A stretch of 64,000 bases of DNA from Anoplolepis gracilipes (GCF_047496725.1 NC_132982.1:3999501-4063500), one strand, 5' to 3'; numbered from the stretch's first letter, positions 32,711 through 44,814 are shown. Translations and numbers: made by a program. Notes: generated from the letters alone by a model not told the origin.

Positions 32711-33118
32711 AACACATAAAAGCATCGTAAGACGAAATTTATAAATGATGCTTTTAATTTTAATGTTTGTAATTTTTAATATTAGTAACGGTTTAGTATC
32801 ACTGCAGAAGGTGCAAAAGAAAATGCAGTTAAATTCGCAATAATAGTAAAAAAGTGTTCGATTGCGTTCACGTCTGACTATAACGAGCAATAACTACTTA
32901 CAAGAGAATACACTTTTTTTTTGTATTCATCCGATACGTTAATATAAAATCGAGTTACACTTTGCTAATCATTAAATTATTTTGCTAATTATTTTTTTTT
33001 TTCATAGATATGCATAATGTAGAGGTAAAGAGCAAAAAGATTGAAACTATTCGAGACAAAAATATGGTATAATATTGTTAGATGTAAATATTCATTACTA
33101 GTTATAAAAAGATCTAGT

Positions 33119-33121
<3 letters not shown>

Positions 33122-33154
<33 letters not shown>
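33122..33154. repeat. (AT)16 microsatellite
   Basis: Pure AT tract about 180 bp left of the transposon. Confidence 0.95.
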
Positions 33155-33159
<5 letters not shown>

Positions 33160-33335
33160 ATACGATCATATATAATAATATCCGAAATTTAATGCAATAT
33201 GATTTTATCTGTACAGCCGTGTTCAGATTTATTTTTATATATAATCAGATGTAGCCTGAATATGATTACATAAAATAATTTTAGATTCAATTATAATTAG
33301 ATTATGCATCGTGCCAAATTTCGGATTTAATTATA

Positions 33336-33460
33336 CAAGATGTCTTGTAATTGATGAAAAACCTGTTAATGGCAGATTCTTGAAGTCATTTGGAGTCGAT
33401 TTGTCTTCAGCGAAAATATCGAGAGACGTCATCATTTTTTGCAAGTTTCCAATTTTTATC
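33336..33460 (+). repeat. Left terminal inverted repeat of the MITE
   Basis: The more diverged arm. CAAGATGTC corresponds to CAGGGTGTT on the other arm, and the body carries CCTGTTAATGGCAG and TTTGGAGTCGATTTG. Confidence 0.75.
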
Positions 33461-33594
33461 ATTATATATCTTTGTAATAAAGCCTTAAATTAAAATTCTG
33501 TTAGAGTAAACTCTATCTGAAATTAACTGAAGAATATAGTTTTGGTAATTTTTTAACATCAAAAAGTTTAGTTTGCGAAAGGCGTCTTTTTTTC

Positions 33595-33713
33595 AATCGC
33601 TTATAACTCGGAAATTATTGATTGCCTCGACATTTTCGCTGGGGAAAAATCGTCTCCAAATGATCTCAAGAAGCTGCCATTAGCAGGTCTTTCACCAATT
33701 ACAGAACACCCTG
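33595..33713 (-). repeat. Right terminal inverted repeat of the MITE
   Basis: Reverse complement begins CAGGGTGTTCTGTAATTGG and continues CTGCTAATGGCAGCTTCTTG. Its inner end carries the CGCTTATAACTCGG string in forward orientation. Confidence 0.8.
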
Positions 33714-33715
33714 TA

Positions 33716-35154
33716 TATGATCTTATATAATTACCCAAGTCCATTTTTTTCTCTCGGGTAAGATAATTCCTGCGAATGCAAATTCTTCTGGCACCTAGAA
33801 AGTACACATAGTTGTTCCTTACGACTGCGCATTCAAAATGCTTTTCACGTGCGTTTAAATAACGTATGAATGCGACACCAACGTCGCGGGTCGAGTTTAA
33901 TCGTCTTAGTACCTCTCGTCGAGGTTTCCTGTAATTATTTCCCTTTGCAGGATTACGAGTCTAATTACACGAGCGTCTGGCAGGGAGAAACGTGCAGAAT
34001 CCGGGTTCTTTCGAGTATTTGAGGCTGCGCGAGCTCTCGGCGACGCGTCGTCGCGATGTCTGCTTAACGTCTGACGAATAAAGCGAGGATGTATACGCGT
34101 GTGGTTTTAAGGCCGACTAAGTTGGAGCACGACGAGGTTCACGGAACCTCCGAGATGTCTCCGGCTTAGCGAAACTAAGCAAACTATCGCTACTGCTTAC
34201 CGTTCTTGACATACCGCCCAAATGCGCCGCATAGAGACAAAGCAACGATGAGACAGCCGGGGGAAAGAGAAGGGAAGGATGAAGGGTGTCAAGCGAGATT
34301 CACACCAGGGCAAAAGCGATTATCGGGCCACGCGAAACAGCAGGCATTTCGATCATATCTGTATCAGTCCACTAATCGTATTAAGATTATTTCCATAACT
34401 TGGAAATATATGTCGATAATTATATAATACAGAATTAGATGAATATCGATGAAGAAAATAAAAAAGCTATTAAATGATATCCAATAAAAATTAAGATTAT
34501 TTTTTTTCGGAATATTTTTGAAATATTTTAATAAATTTTATTCTAGACAATGATATATAAATTATTATTATTTTGTAATAAAATTTAGATTACAACTTTA
34601 TTTGTCACAGTACTCGTAAGTAACTACCTAAAGTATGCTAATCATATTTTGTAACATAATTGAAATTATCGTTGTAATCGCGAAACGTGATATTAAGTTG
34701 TAGGCATCCTCGCGTGGTCACTGCCACGTTTCCGTATGCATGTAATCTAAAGTATGCGAGTTACCCTCGTGCACCCTTGTTATGCTTGGTAATATATGTA
34801 ATTGAATCCTACTTTCAATGGCCAGAGACTGGCTGACCATCGAGAATATATATGCAAGGGCGTAAATATATTACGATCCGATCCATAATAACTGAGTCGA
34901 GACTAATTTCAACTGAATGCAATCTACTGGTAGACGAGCTGATATATTACATTCTATCGTATGTACATAACTCAGAAATAGATCTAGAATATCCCGGTCA
35001 CAAATCATAAAATAAGAGGCGTCAGAAATGAAGGTGAGATTAGATTCATTGCGTTTGCATAAGCTTAAAATTCGGTGTCCGAAAAATTAAAAATAATTTA
35101 TAGTAAAATGTATTTATAATAAAAATTATTTATGGATGAAAATTTTTTTGTCAC
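33716..35154. other. Mixed non-coding sequence
   Basis: A balanced, CpG-containing stretch at 33.84-34.35 kb, then AT-rich with mixed patches. A 7-bp hairpin GAGGTTC/GAACCTC with a 3-base loop lies near 34132. No exon supported. Confidence 0.45.
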
Positions 35155-35183
35155 ATGTGCGTGACACAAAGTTTCACGCACAT
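35155..35183. other. Perfect 10-bp hairpin
   Basis: ATGTGCGTGA and TCACGCACAT are exact reverse complements separated by nine bases. Confidence 0.85.
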
Positions 35184-38100
35184 TATCGGGCTTTACATAC
35201 AATTGCAAAAATTAATGATTGAAATTCACACCGTTCCGATAATGCGTTTTAATTATGCGTTATGAATGATCGATTGTGAGATGTTAAACAGTTGTTAAAA
35301 TATGCCACCGAAGGAAATAAAGTTATTTCAGCGAACACTAACTAGCTCGAACTCTTATTATGTCAAGCTTGGTTCCGCGTTCGATAACTCGTAAAAAAGT
35401 TGAAGAACTCCCACAAAGTACGCGCGTTTTGAAATGACGGCAACTTTTCATAATCGCGGACCTGTCCTCTCCGCCCTTCGAGCCCTGCTATTCCGTTCTC
35501 TGGCTGCTCTCATCTAGCTCGTTTTGCCGGCCATTCTCATCTAGCTCCTTCACTTGAAATTCAACGATAAAATTCTCCGAGGCGAGCTTATGTCACGGAT
35601 AATCGCGCGGCCGCTGTCCTGGAAAAAAGTATCATTGCATTTCCAGAAAAAGAATTATTAAATGTAAATCAAGATTCTATTATTATTAGCATAAAATTCT
35701 TTTCCAAAGTGATTGAATTATACGAATAAAAAGACTGGTAAGTGAGCGATAAGCAGTAAGTGAAAATATCGCGCAAAATTGCGGTAATATTGTCGAAAAA
35801 GAGAAAAGGAGAGGGAGCATTGTGGATGAAACAAAGGATATGGTAACGCTGCATTGCGTACAATGGCTAATCTCACGAATCGCGACGATGGTTTTCCTCG
35901 ACGATTCTCGTAATGCCGGATAATCCAGCGCGAGTCCTGCATGCGACGTTGGAAAATGATTTCGTACGCGAGAGACGGCCGATTTTACCGGTTAAGTTTT
36001 AACGACGGTTTTATGACATCACAATCAGTTACTCGGTCATGGGTCGAGCATTATTCATGCAGAGTTAGTATAAAGAGCCGACGTTCGTGAGAAGAGCCTA
36101 AAATCGAGTTTCTGCAAACAACCTGCGCGTGTTTCATTCGCGCGTGATATGCGCTCCAGTTGAATCGGCGAGATTTATGCAGCATTAACAATAAAAAAAT
36201 TCCGATAATGTCAAGAGACACTTGACGGGAGGCGTGGAATAAAAAAAAGTGTGAAAAACAATTTTTATTATAACGATTAGTAGTTGCATGCAGATATTTT
36301 AATCGATGATATATCAGTAAACAAAGAGTATAACGCAACTTTTTATTTTATATCATCACATCAAAATAAGAAATATGATATGAAAAAAAAATGAGATTAC
36401 ATTGGTTTATATATTAGCGGTATCCGTTTAAACTTAGAGAATTACCTGCCATCCTATGTAATTAAAAAGGATGAAATAATAACTATTATACGAGCGATTA
36501 AAAATGATGCGGAATGATTAAAATCGGAGTATCGAAGATTTCTATCCCACGAGCTAATGTATTCAACTTTTAAACCAACAACTCATTAGAAAAGTGTCGT
36601 CTACGTTTAAGCTGTCGCGCAGATAATTTCCGGGCGAAACTTTCTCGCGCCGATCTTTTTTCTGTTCCACTTAAAGCGCGGCATCATCAATCATCGAACA
36701 ATAGCGGCGAAGGCCGAAGGCGAGCAAAGGCCGGCAAAAAGTGAAGCTTCTCGGCTGATTGTCGAGTAGGCGTGCATGTACGGCGCGATACAATGGAAAC
36801 TTTCGCGCTATTGTGGCAGATGGCTTGTTGGACAAGGTTCGTTGAAAATAAAAGCTATATTCCACACGCTCGATCCCACCCTAGCAACCCCCGCGCGTTA
36901 AGGAAAACTGCCGGCAAGTAGAGAAAGGGTTAACGCGGCCCAGATAACTCCGCGGTAGCTAACTTTTTCTTTGTTGCCGAGATCGGATAGCCGCACAACC
37001 CCTTTCTTTCTCCCTTTCTCGAGTCTTCGGGCTTTCAACAGACGGTGCCACGAGACAACATCGCAGCCGCGAGTTAGAAACTCTTTTCGACCGAGAGAAC
37101 AATGGCGATCACACGAGCCGTTTGTTTCCAAAGTGGCTCGAGTCAAAATTTGCAAACTTGCCTGGAGCACGGATATGCGAGCGTGTTATTTTATATAAAC
37201 TCTTATATAAACTGCCTCTACTTACATTTAAGATGTGTTGCTTACTGCAACGCTTTTCAACAACCAATAAAAGAATTAGCTTTGTTTTTCTTATGCTTAA
37301 TACAATACAGACGTCGTGAAGCGACGATGTTTTGCTACTCGCACGATATGAAACTATGAAGATTACGGTTGATAAATCCAACATTTGCGGTTATAATCCA
37401 GGATATATTAAGTTATTTTGGCAGTTAAATACATTCCTGCTTACACTCTTGCCAAGGATTAATATTCTTATCAGCGCCCAAACATAACTAGATGCTGTAC
37501 CACGAAATTAACGAGGATATGTATGTGATTTTAGCGAAATAGGAATTCATCAGTTGAATAGATAATTTCTGCCAGTACGCATGAGTGTGTGATGCAGAAT
37601 ATATCTGTTGGTTGTGCAAGAGCCTTACCCAAGTGTCGACTCGGAAGATCGAAATGTGTTCACCTATAGCAGTGCACTAGAATCTCGAGAGGCAAGCACG
37701 AAGATGGAGTGTACACATAAATCGCGCGACTTAAGCCCGAATAATAGACTATCGATTTTGTTCTCGGGTCGCTCCACCCTTGTATGCGTTTACTTAGCGG
37801 AAAATTAACCCTTGCGACCGAAGCGAGTCGCGAGGACTGGATTAGAAAACGGCGATCGCGCGGAAACGTGAAAACGTCTACACAAGACTGCTCCTGATTT
37901 ATTCTCGCGATAAATAAATCGCCGACGTGGGCGAAGATTCGAGTGTCGCCGAACAATCGAGTCATGGGAGAATTATATCACGGAGAAAATTCATTGGAAG
38001 CCATCTTTCCTTTTACCGACAACAACTTTTATTCAAATATATACGAATTTATTTTTAGTAATCACGTAATAGCTTAAAAAAATGCATAAAATAATCTTTT

Positions 38101-38359
38101 TTCTCTCGAATGGCAACATAATTGTCTCGTTTACAATTAGATATGTGGAACCATTTGTACGTATATAATAAGGAAAGGGACTGAAATTTCGAGCTCCTTT
38201 CACAGCGAGTGCGGCCTCCGGCAACCCTGGATCTTAGGCTCTTGCTAAACAAACGCGCGGCAAAGCGCGGCCTTAGTTACGACTAAAGTTTGTAATATAC
38301 GATCAGGTGTATCGCACCGTCGCGTCGGTCGGCGCAATAAGACCGCAGGTCTGACGAGG
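35184..38359. other. Intron-like sequence with balanced patches
   Basis: CTCATCTAGCTC occurs twice 25 bases apart near 35510. Balanced patches at 35.4-35.65, 35.85-36.2, 36.6-37.15 and 37.6-38.0 kb carry only overlapping short open frames. No paired splice sites stand out and no mobile element is visible. Confidence 0.45.
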
Positions 38360-38379
38360 AAACTTGTATATACAAGTTT
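38360..38379. other. Perfect 20-bp palindrome
   Basis: AAACTTGTATATACAAGTTT reads identically on both strands without a spacer. It could be a dimeric protein-binding site or a cruciform seed. Confidence 0.85.
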
Positions 38380-40684
38380 GAAAGCAAACTCTCCTTACCC
38401 TTAAGGTGTATAATATGTTACGGAAATATTACGGTAATGAGTAGCCCCATAAATATTCAAGGGAGAGAGTAGATTGTCCCGAATGTGCATGCGATTGCGT
38501 TAATGCATGACGATTCAGTTTTCCCGCAATCTCTCGGCGGTGAAAACTTTTTCGAGGAAAGATCTTTATTATAATATTGTATAATGAAGCTTGCGCACAA
38601 AAAAAAAATGTATTTTACATTTCGATCGATACTTTTCCAATATATCGTTCAATTACAGAATATAAAGTTGTCTAATTTAATAAGATAAGCGTTGTTATAA
38701 TTTAAATAACACTTTATATCGTAATTTTTGCATGATTTTAAAGCTTTATGATAATTTACATAATAACTTATTATGGAATAAATACACACGTAATTACAAA
38801 TTGTTTCGCGATTGCGGTTTCAATGAATATGCCAGGGGATTGTATGAAATAAAGCGGCATGATAGACACGCGCTTAAATTCCGCGAGAGTTACGTAATCG
38901 CATCGTTATATGTGCGTATTACAAGGAATGAGATGTTACTCCCACTCTCGCAAGCGGTAGTAGTTTAATTCAAACCGTGCGTTACAAGGTACGGTACACA
39001 TGTAGCTACCACATCGAGCATCGTCGATCTTGCCTGAAGCAAGCAGATAAAGCGAGGGCGACACGTCATAGGTGCGCGTGTTCCGGGAGCTCGTTAAAGC
39101 ATGGTCGATATTCGGTTATCAAGCTCGGCTAACGTTACAAACCCTTATTTAGATCGGCCGATGAGGAACAAATGACAGCGAAGGCGCAATGAAAAAAGCC
39201 CCGACAAGCGCAATTAATTGGCAGCCTTTTAGATTGCTCGACTCTGTGGTATAATTGCTCCTTCATGATATCGTAGGAAAGGGCAAGCAATAGGCTAGCC
39301 GCAAAGGAAGGAAAAAAAAAAAAAAAAAGTTTTAAAATGCTTCTTTCTTTCACTTAAACACAACCTTTCGCTGCGCTATCGATGCCCCACTTCACAAGCA
39401 CAACAATCTCAAAATTAATTTATCGCAGAAAGTTCAGTCTCAAGTCGCTGCAAATCAAATGAAAAATTTCTCTTGTTTTACGATTTTTCTTGTATTGAAC
39501 GGAAACGATTTTCATGTTATCTCGATAATCATCGCAAAATCCTAACTTTTTAATTTCTTTTCTTACGTTTAAATAAATATCCCATATAGTTGTACCGAAT
39601 AGACATTACAAAAATATTACGAGATTTTCATAAAGTAACAGAAGAAATTTAATAATTTTTTTTTTTCGATACTAGTAAAAATGCTTTCATATCGAACGCT
39701 TTGGAAAAGTAGCTTTTTACCATCGTTTAATAGTTAATTGAATTGAATATACACGCATGGGAATTTTTTAAATAAAAAAGATAACACTCGTCGATGATCG
39801 TCTGGATCCGACATCGTCGAAGCTAAAGCCGATTGAAATTGTTACACAGTTCCAATACACGAAATAATATCGACCGTTCGATATTCCATTTATTTAATGC
39901 TATCGTTCGATTTCGTTGTAAATTAAAAAAAGTATATTAATACTTTACACATCAAAGTGATTCAGTTAAAAAAAGAAATTCATTACAAGTATTAATATAT
40001 GTGCGAGAAACTATTTTTCTGCGTTTAATTTTTAATAAAGAAATATTGAATTTCTTGAAAAAATCATACTTACAGCCAGTCAATAAGTTTATAAATATTC
40101 AAAACAGCGAGATACGATTAAACAAAAAATAAAGTAGGAAAAAGAAAGATTATTAAGTATCTGTTTTCGATATTGCTTTTCAGGGAATATTAAGTATCGC
40201 TCGATAATTTTCTCGAATATCGTTTGATTCCTTCGCTACGAGAGGCAAGTTATATATGTATTTATTCCGCGATGAAATTCGCGCTTGAATTACCTCAGTT
40301 GCGGATATAAGAAACCGGGGTTGGGGCCGGGCATCCAGCTTCCGGGACACACACGTAGATCTCCCCGTCTTATGGAGTTCTAAATCTAGTCGATATCCCG
40401 ATAACTTTCCGCGGCTCATCGAACACCGGCATACGGTTTCTTTCTCGCCGTTTGAAGAATTGCCGTGCTAAAAACGCCCCGATCTCCTGGGTAATCTTCG
40501 CCTTAAATAAAAACGTGCAAAAACCGTCGGGCCGGATTTCCGACCGTCAGCGAAAATCGTCACTAACGATCCGTTTTCATCGCCCGTACCAATGGCCGGT
40601 TCCGATGGCTATCGAAAGAATCGAAAACGTCTCTTTTCCAACGTATACTTATATAAGTAAGTTTACAGATTTGAGTCATTCGAA
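38380..40684. other. AT-rich and mixed non-coding sequence
   Basis: A17 at 39312-39328 and AT-rich sequence at 39.4-40.2 kb, then balanced sequence at 40.3-40.65 kb. Nothing coding is supported. Confidence 0.5.
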
Positions 40685-40735
40685 CTCTCTCTTTCTCTCC
40701 CTCTCTCTCTCTCTCTCTCTCTGTCTCTGTCTCCT
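40685..40735. repeat. Imperfect (CT)n microsatellite
   Basis: CT units with GT and TT interruptions. Confidence 0.9.
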
Positions 40736-41655
40736 TCCTTAACGTAATTTTTTTCCATGAAAAATTGCAACCTCTTACAGCTGATATATTTTTCACGCGC
40801 ACATTTGCAAATACTTTGTCAAAAATTTTATGTCGTTTTTTATTTCAATAAAAGTTGCAACGTTTATATAATCCATCAACTGTGAGAGAATTAAACGACA
40901 AAAGCTCATTGTATGTAATACCCGGTGCGTATCAATTTTTCAAAATAATTATAACTCGGGACAAAAAACATTTGTCATCAGCTTCGAAATAAAAGATGCG
41001 ACTGCGATTTTTATTCCATTACACTCATATATACGTGAATATTATGATTTATCGTATCCCACATACACGTATAGTTTTGACAGTGATGATTTGTAACGCT
41101 CGTGCGAAAAACAGCGAACTTTTATAAATAGCGCAAGACTGAAAAATATATCAAGCGCGAGCCTTCGACTCTCATCGGCGCAACTGGCATTCATCTGGAT
41201 GAAAAATAGCATGGCAACAGTTTGCCACAAGGATGAACAATGTTTTTCTATATAAATGTTGCACTATCAAGGGACTCTGAGTGGAATGGACGTATATAGC
41301 GGAGGGGGAAGGGGTCAGGAGGGAAAAAGGGGGAGGGAGATTTTTTAACCGGGATGGAGGAATAGTTATCGGTCCGTTGCATGCACGGACATATAAATCT
41401 ACGACTGCCGATAACCCGCTTTTCAGAATAAATATCGTTGCGTTTTTCAGTTCTACCAGCGAGGCGGGTCGCGCGCCCGCTTTAAATAAACATATTGCGA
41501 CGCGTAATCCCTTAATACTCGCCGTTTGTCGAGAAAAATGAAACTGTCAGCGACCGTATTCTCGTCAATGTCGATCCAGCATTTCTGTGAGCAACAAGAA
41601 CGATCAATTTCACGGTAGGTAGGTAGGTATACGACGCTCTACGAGAGAAGATAAT
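40736..41655. other. Non-coding stretch with a G-rich block
   Basis: At 40921-41005 the string TAATACCCGGTGCGTATC, with ATTATAACTCGGGACAAAAA downstream, resembles repeat ends related to the MITE at 33.3 kb. At 41304-41337 five G-runs form a G-quadruplex motif. (GGTA)4 is at 41614-41629. No gene called. Confidence 0.4.
41304..41337 (+). other. G-quadruplex motif
   Basis: Runs GGGGG, GGGG, GGG, GGGGG and GGG are separated by 2, 6, 5 and 1 bases. Confidence 0.7.
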
Positions 41656-41731
41656 AAAAAAAAAAAAAAAAAAGAAAAATCTGATAATTATATATCAGTC
41701 TCTTGCAAACTGTTTTTTTTTTTTTTTTTTT
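41656..41731. repeat. Inverted homopolymer pair A18...T19 with nested palindrome
   Basis: Eighteen A's (41656-41673) face nineteen T's (41713-41731) across a 39-base spacer that itself carries CTGATA/TATCAG (41681-41698). As RNA it could fold into one long A-U stem with an inner hairpin. Confidence 0.85.
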
Positions 41732-42047
41732 AACTGTCGTTGAGTTCCCTTACGCAAAATCGCGTGACAATTTTCAAATGTGCATATTTACCAACGCGAC
41801 GATCTCTCAATCACGCTATCGACGACAAAATTGATATCTATGTGAATGTCGAGGGGAAACCAACGGTCCCGCATAAACGGCATTGCACGCTCGCGTGAAG
41901 GCTTATTGAAAGCGGCACACGTTACTCGAGTGGCGATACGACTGATTTGGTTGCGTTACTGGAATACGCTGATCGTTCATGACAGCGAGCAGTGACACGA
42001 TCGGTCACGCGGCGTGAAAGGTTTCATTTAAGGTTTCTATCGCGTGC

Positions 42048-42081
<34 letters not shown>

Positions 42082-42660
42082 CGAGAGAGCGACCACAGAG
42101 ATGCGTGACCAGGTTTGGAGGACCGTCAGCGAAGCAGCGATCAATCACGCCGTCGATCGATTAATTGATGTCAATGTCAAAAATACTGAATGCTTCCACA
42201 AATCCACCGATTTTACAGCTTCAAAAACAAAAATAGTTGAAAGGAAAAACGCTTATAGGATTATATAGCATTTTTTAAGTTCTTTATAAATATTGATTAA
42301 AATCAATGTATGCAGCGCACACTGTACATTGAAATAAGATAGTTGTGGAAACAATTGTCGGAATCTCTTACCTTACAATTCGGCAAGGAACATGTTAAAT
42401 CTGTAAGGTACGTGCTAGGGAAGTCTTAGACTGGCTGTGACGGTAATTCCGGACACGGTTAAACCGCACTATCACTATCCCTACCCTTAACAGCCGCGTC
42501 TGTTCTTCTCCTGATCTTCGTTCTCGTCCGGAAACACGAAACTCAAAGTTGCGTGAACAGGAAGAGTAGAGAATGGGACGAAGTGATGCGAAGGAGAGTA
42601 GAAACGGAGAGTGAGAAATAGGACAAAGAAGCGGGGGAGAGGACTAGAATAGAACTAGAG

Positions 42661-42666
<6 letters not shown>
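41732..42666. other. Mixed non-coding sequence
   Basis: Balanced, CpG-containing sequence at 41.75-42.2 kb, a (GA)n tract at 42049-42074, then AT-rich. TACCTTACA/TGTAAGGTA form a 9-bp inverted repeat at 42369-42410. Purine-rich on plus from about 42.54 kb. Confidence 0.45.
42049..42074. repeat. (GA)13 microsatellite
   Basis: GA tract followed by GACAGAGAGCGAGAGA. Confidence 0.93.

Positions 42667-42714
<48 letters not shown>
42667..42714. repeat. (GA)24 microsatellite
   Basis: Long GA tract inside a purine-rich plus-strand block (42.59-42.86 kb). Confidence 0.96.
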
Positions 42715-42720
<6 letters not shown>

Positions 42721-43464
42721 ACAGACCTAAGATAGTCGGAGGAAGGAACGCGGAAACTTCCGGTATAGAACACTCAAGCTTGATTGCCGACGACGAATTG
42801 AATTAAACGCTAGTAGTAGGAAGAGCTTGTGGAGGAAGGGAAGAAGGACGAGGAGGAGGAGGAAACCAAAATTAATTCGAGCTCGAGCGATTAGCGCGAA
42901 TTAAGTTCCGTCCCAACGAGCCGTCTCGATTAATCGTGCGAGCGCGCATCGTAGATTGTCGAAGCATTCGACTAACCAATTGACAAACACGTGCTCGTGT
43001 ATGTACACGGTACGTCAGTTGTTACGTATCTCGCTGACAATGTCGAAAATTGACATAATTTAGTTAACAAGAAACGAGAGTTTTAATTTAATTCTGGAAT
43101 TTAATTTCAATTCCTTAATTATCAATTATAATATCAATACTTTTTTAAAATACCTTTATATTATACTTTCTACCGTATTCTGTAATAATATGCTCTGTCA
43201 CACGACCATCCTACAGTGACGTCTCTAGACATATAAAAAAAATTAGTCACAGAAAAGAATGTAGAAAGGTAGCAAATCATATTGTATATATTATCCGCAT
43301 TATTATCCATTATTAATATCTATTCATGTGTATGGGATACCATATGCGCATTTCCCATGTAGGTTATTTTCTTTGATGGGGTTTACGCAGAATATCCACA
43401 TGCGTAATATATTACCGGTAAAGCTCATACATAAGCGATTTTTGACGCTATTGGATGCTACTAG
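42715..43464. other. Purine-rich then AT-rich non-coding sequence
   Basis: GAGGAGGAGGAGGAAACC near 42850 closes the purine block. After that the sequence is mixed and then AT-rich. No gene supported. Confidence 0.5.
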
Positions 43465-43503
43465 TGGATCGCACGTATTATAGGATATAATACGTGCGAT
43501 CCA
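43465..43503. other. Near-perfect 39-bp palindrome (18-bp arms, 3-base spacer)
   Basis: TGGATCGCACGTATTATA and TATAATACGTGCGATCCA are exact reverse complements around GGA. Pairing continues for a few more bases (CTA/TAG) after one mismatch. It is too short for a usual pre-miRNA stem and has no target-site duplication, so a cruciform-forming site, a small fold-back element core or a protein-binding palindrome are the options. Confidence 0.85.
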
Positions 43504-44814
43504 GTAGTGCAGTTTCGGGATAAAAGGGATCGAAAATTAATTTAAGTGATCTGATCGTTGAAAGCGAACGATGTTATCCCGCGATGAAATTCGTTCGCCA
43601 TATTGATCCGCATATTGTTTTAATGTTTCTGTTTGGAACATATCGTATGTGTGTGTATTAGTTTAGAATAAAACGTTCTCGTTGTAATTCAACATTTAAC
43701 TTTCAATATAACTTTTTATTTCTAAAATTGAAAAAAAAATTAAATTTATTATAAACTTTGAAAAATCTCTGTAATACTTATAAATCTTTTATATGAAATC
43801 TATGTATATTACTTACCAATATTTTTTTATAGTAGATAGATTTTTCATCATGTTCAATACACTATTGATGCAAACTCCACATTAGATATAAATGGAAAAT
43901 AAAAGCAGAATTTTTTATACATGTGATTAATGACGTACAGGAAGCATACAATAGATTTCTGCAATATTCAGCATAAAAAATGTAAAAAATATGAAATAAA
44001 GAGCAAGCAAATATATACATTAAAGTGTAATTATATATGCATAATGCTTAAAAAACGAAAATTATTGACATAAAACGTGAACAGTTGGGATAAATGTAAT
44101 AATATATTGTATAAATATATAAATAATAGTCGGAATGTATCACATTAAGAAGAAAAGAATCAAGAAGTATGTATATCTATTCTACATCATCTTGTTGCGC
44201 AAGGCAACTATCGGTAATCGAGGGAATTCGAAATTAGATGACCAATCAATTCAGCTCTTATTATCGTATGAAATTTTCAAAGTACTGTGTGCTGCCTCTG
44301 CCTGCGGGCTCTAGGCCACTTTGGGGAGCTTTAGGTAAAAACGGACACATATTCCAGGACATTATACCGGCATTTGTAACCGAGTGTGTCACGCTACGAC
44401 CGCGCATGTAATGTATACATTACCCGAAGCCGATTTCGCCGTTGGCGCATGTACGCGTACCATGTCGCGATGTTCGCGACGTTCACATGTGCGACACACG
44501 TGCATAGGAGGATGGCACGGGAGAGGGTGTACGTATAGCTGTTCGCAGCATGCACACACCCACATGCATATGTGTGAGGCTGGTGCGCGTTATGTTGCGC
44601 CCGGGGGCACGATAATTCAGCAGAAAAACCGCGAAACATTTGTCCGGCCACCATTAATTTCGAAACTGCCCCGACATTTCTGGCGAATCTGCATAAAACC
44701 GTAACGTACCACTCGATAATTCGACCGATACGCCCGCGTACGCGACCCTTGGTCCCCTCGACATTCCTCCCCCCTCGCATTCCTCCATTCTTTCCCCCCG
44801 ACTCCTTTGCCAGA
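43504..44814. other. AT-rich sequence, then alternating purine-pyrimidine block
   Basis: AT-rich to about 44.2 kb. From about 44384 to 44600 the sequence is rich in CACATG, GTGCG, CGTACGCGTAC and similar alternating words and in small palindromes, including a perfect 16-mer GTAATGTATACATTAC (44408-44423). Open frames over this block are repeat-driven. No gene called. Confidence 0.45.

Larger units (their letters stand above)
30676..33333. other. Mixed-composition stretch with TAATTAA sites, then AT-rich
   Basis: From 31.0 to about 32.5 kb the sequence is balanced to GC-rich, with five TAATTAA-containing sites (see the regulatory entry). Homopolymers T14 (31359-31372) and T24 (32687-32710), a (TA)16 tract (33122-33154) and AT-rich sequence follow. 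Open frames such as 32313-32507 lack splice support. No gene called. Confidence 0.45.
33334..33715. mobile_element. Non-autonomous DNA transposon (MITE) with long terminal inverted repeats and TA target sites
   Basis: The left end reads TA|CAAGATGTCTTGTAATTG. The right end in reverse complement reads TA|CAGGGTGTTCTGTAATTG. The inverted similarity continues inward for about 120 bp (ACCTGYTAATGGCAG, TTCTTGARRTCATTTGGAG, CAGCGAAAATRTCGAG). Both ends abut TA dinucleotides, the target-site duplication of Tc1/mariner-type elements. Element length excluding the TA's is 378 bp, and no transposase frame exists, so movement would have needed an enzyme supplied in trans. The left arm has drifted more than the right. 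The CAGGGTGT-type terminus is of a kind common in ant repeats. Confidence 0.85.

Noticed and set aside
33181..33325. TCCGAAATTT...AAATTTCGGA inverted repeat left of the MITE
   Set aside because: Only ten bases match and similarity does not extend, so I do not call a second element.
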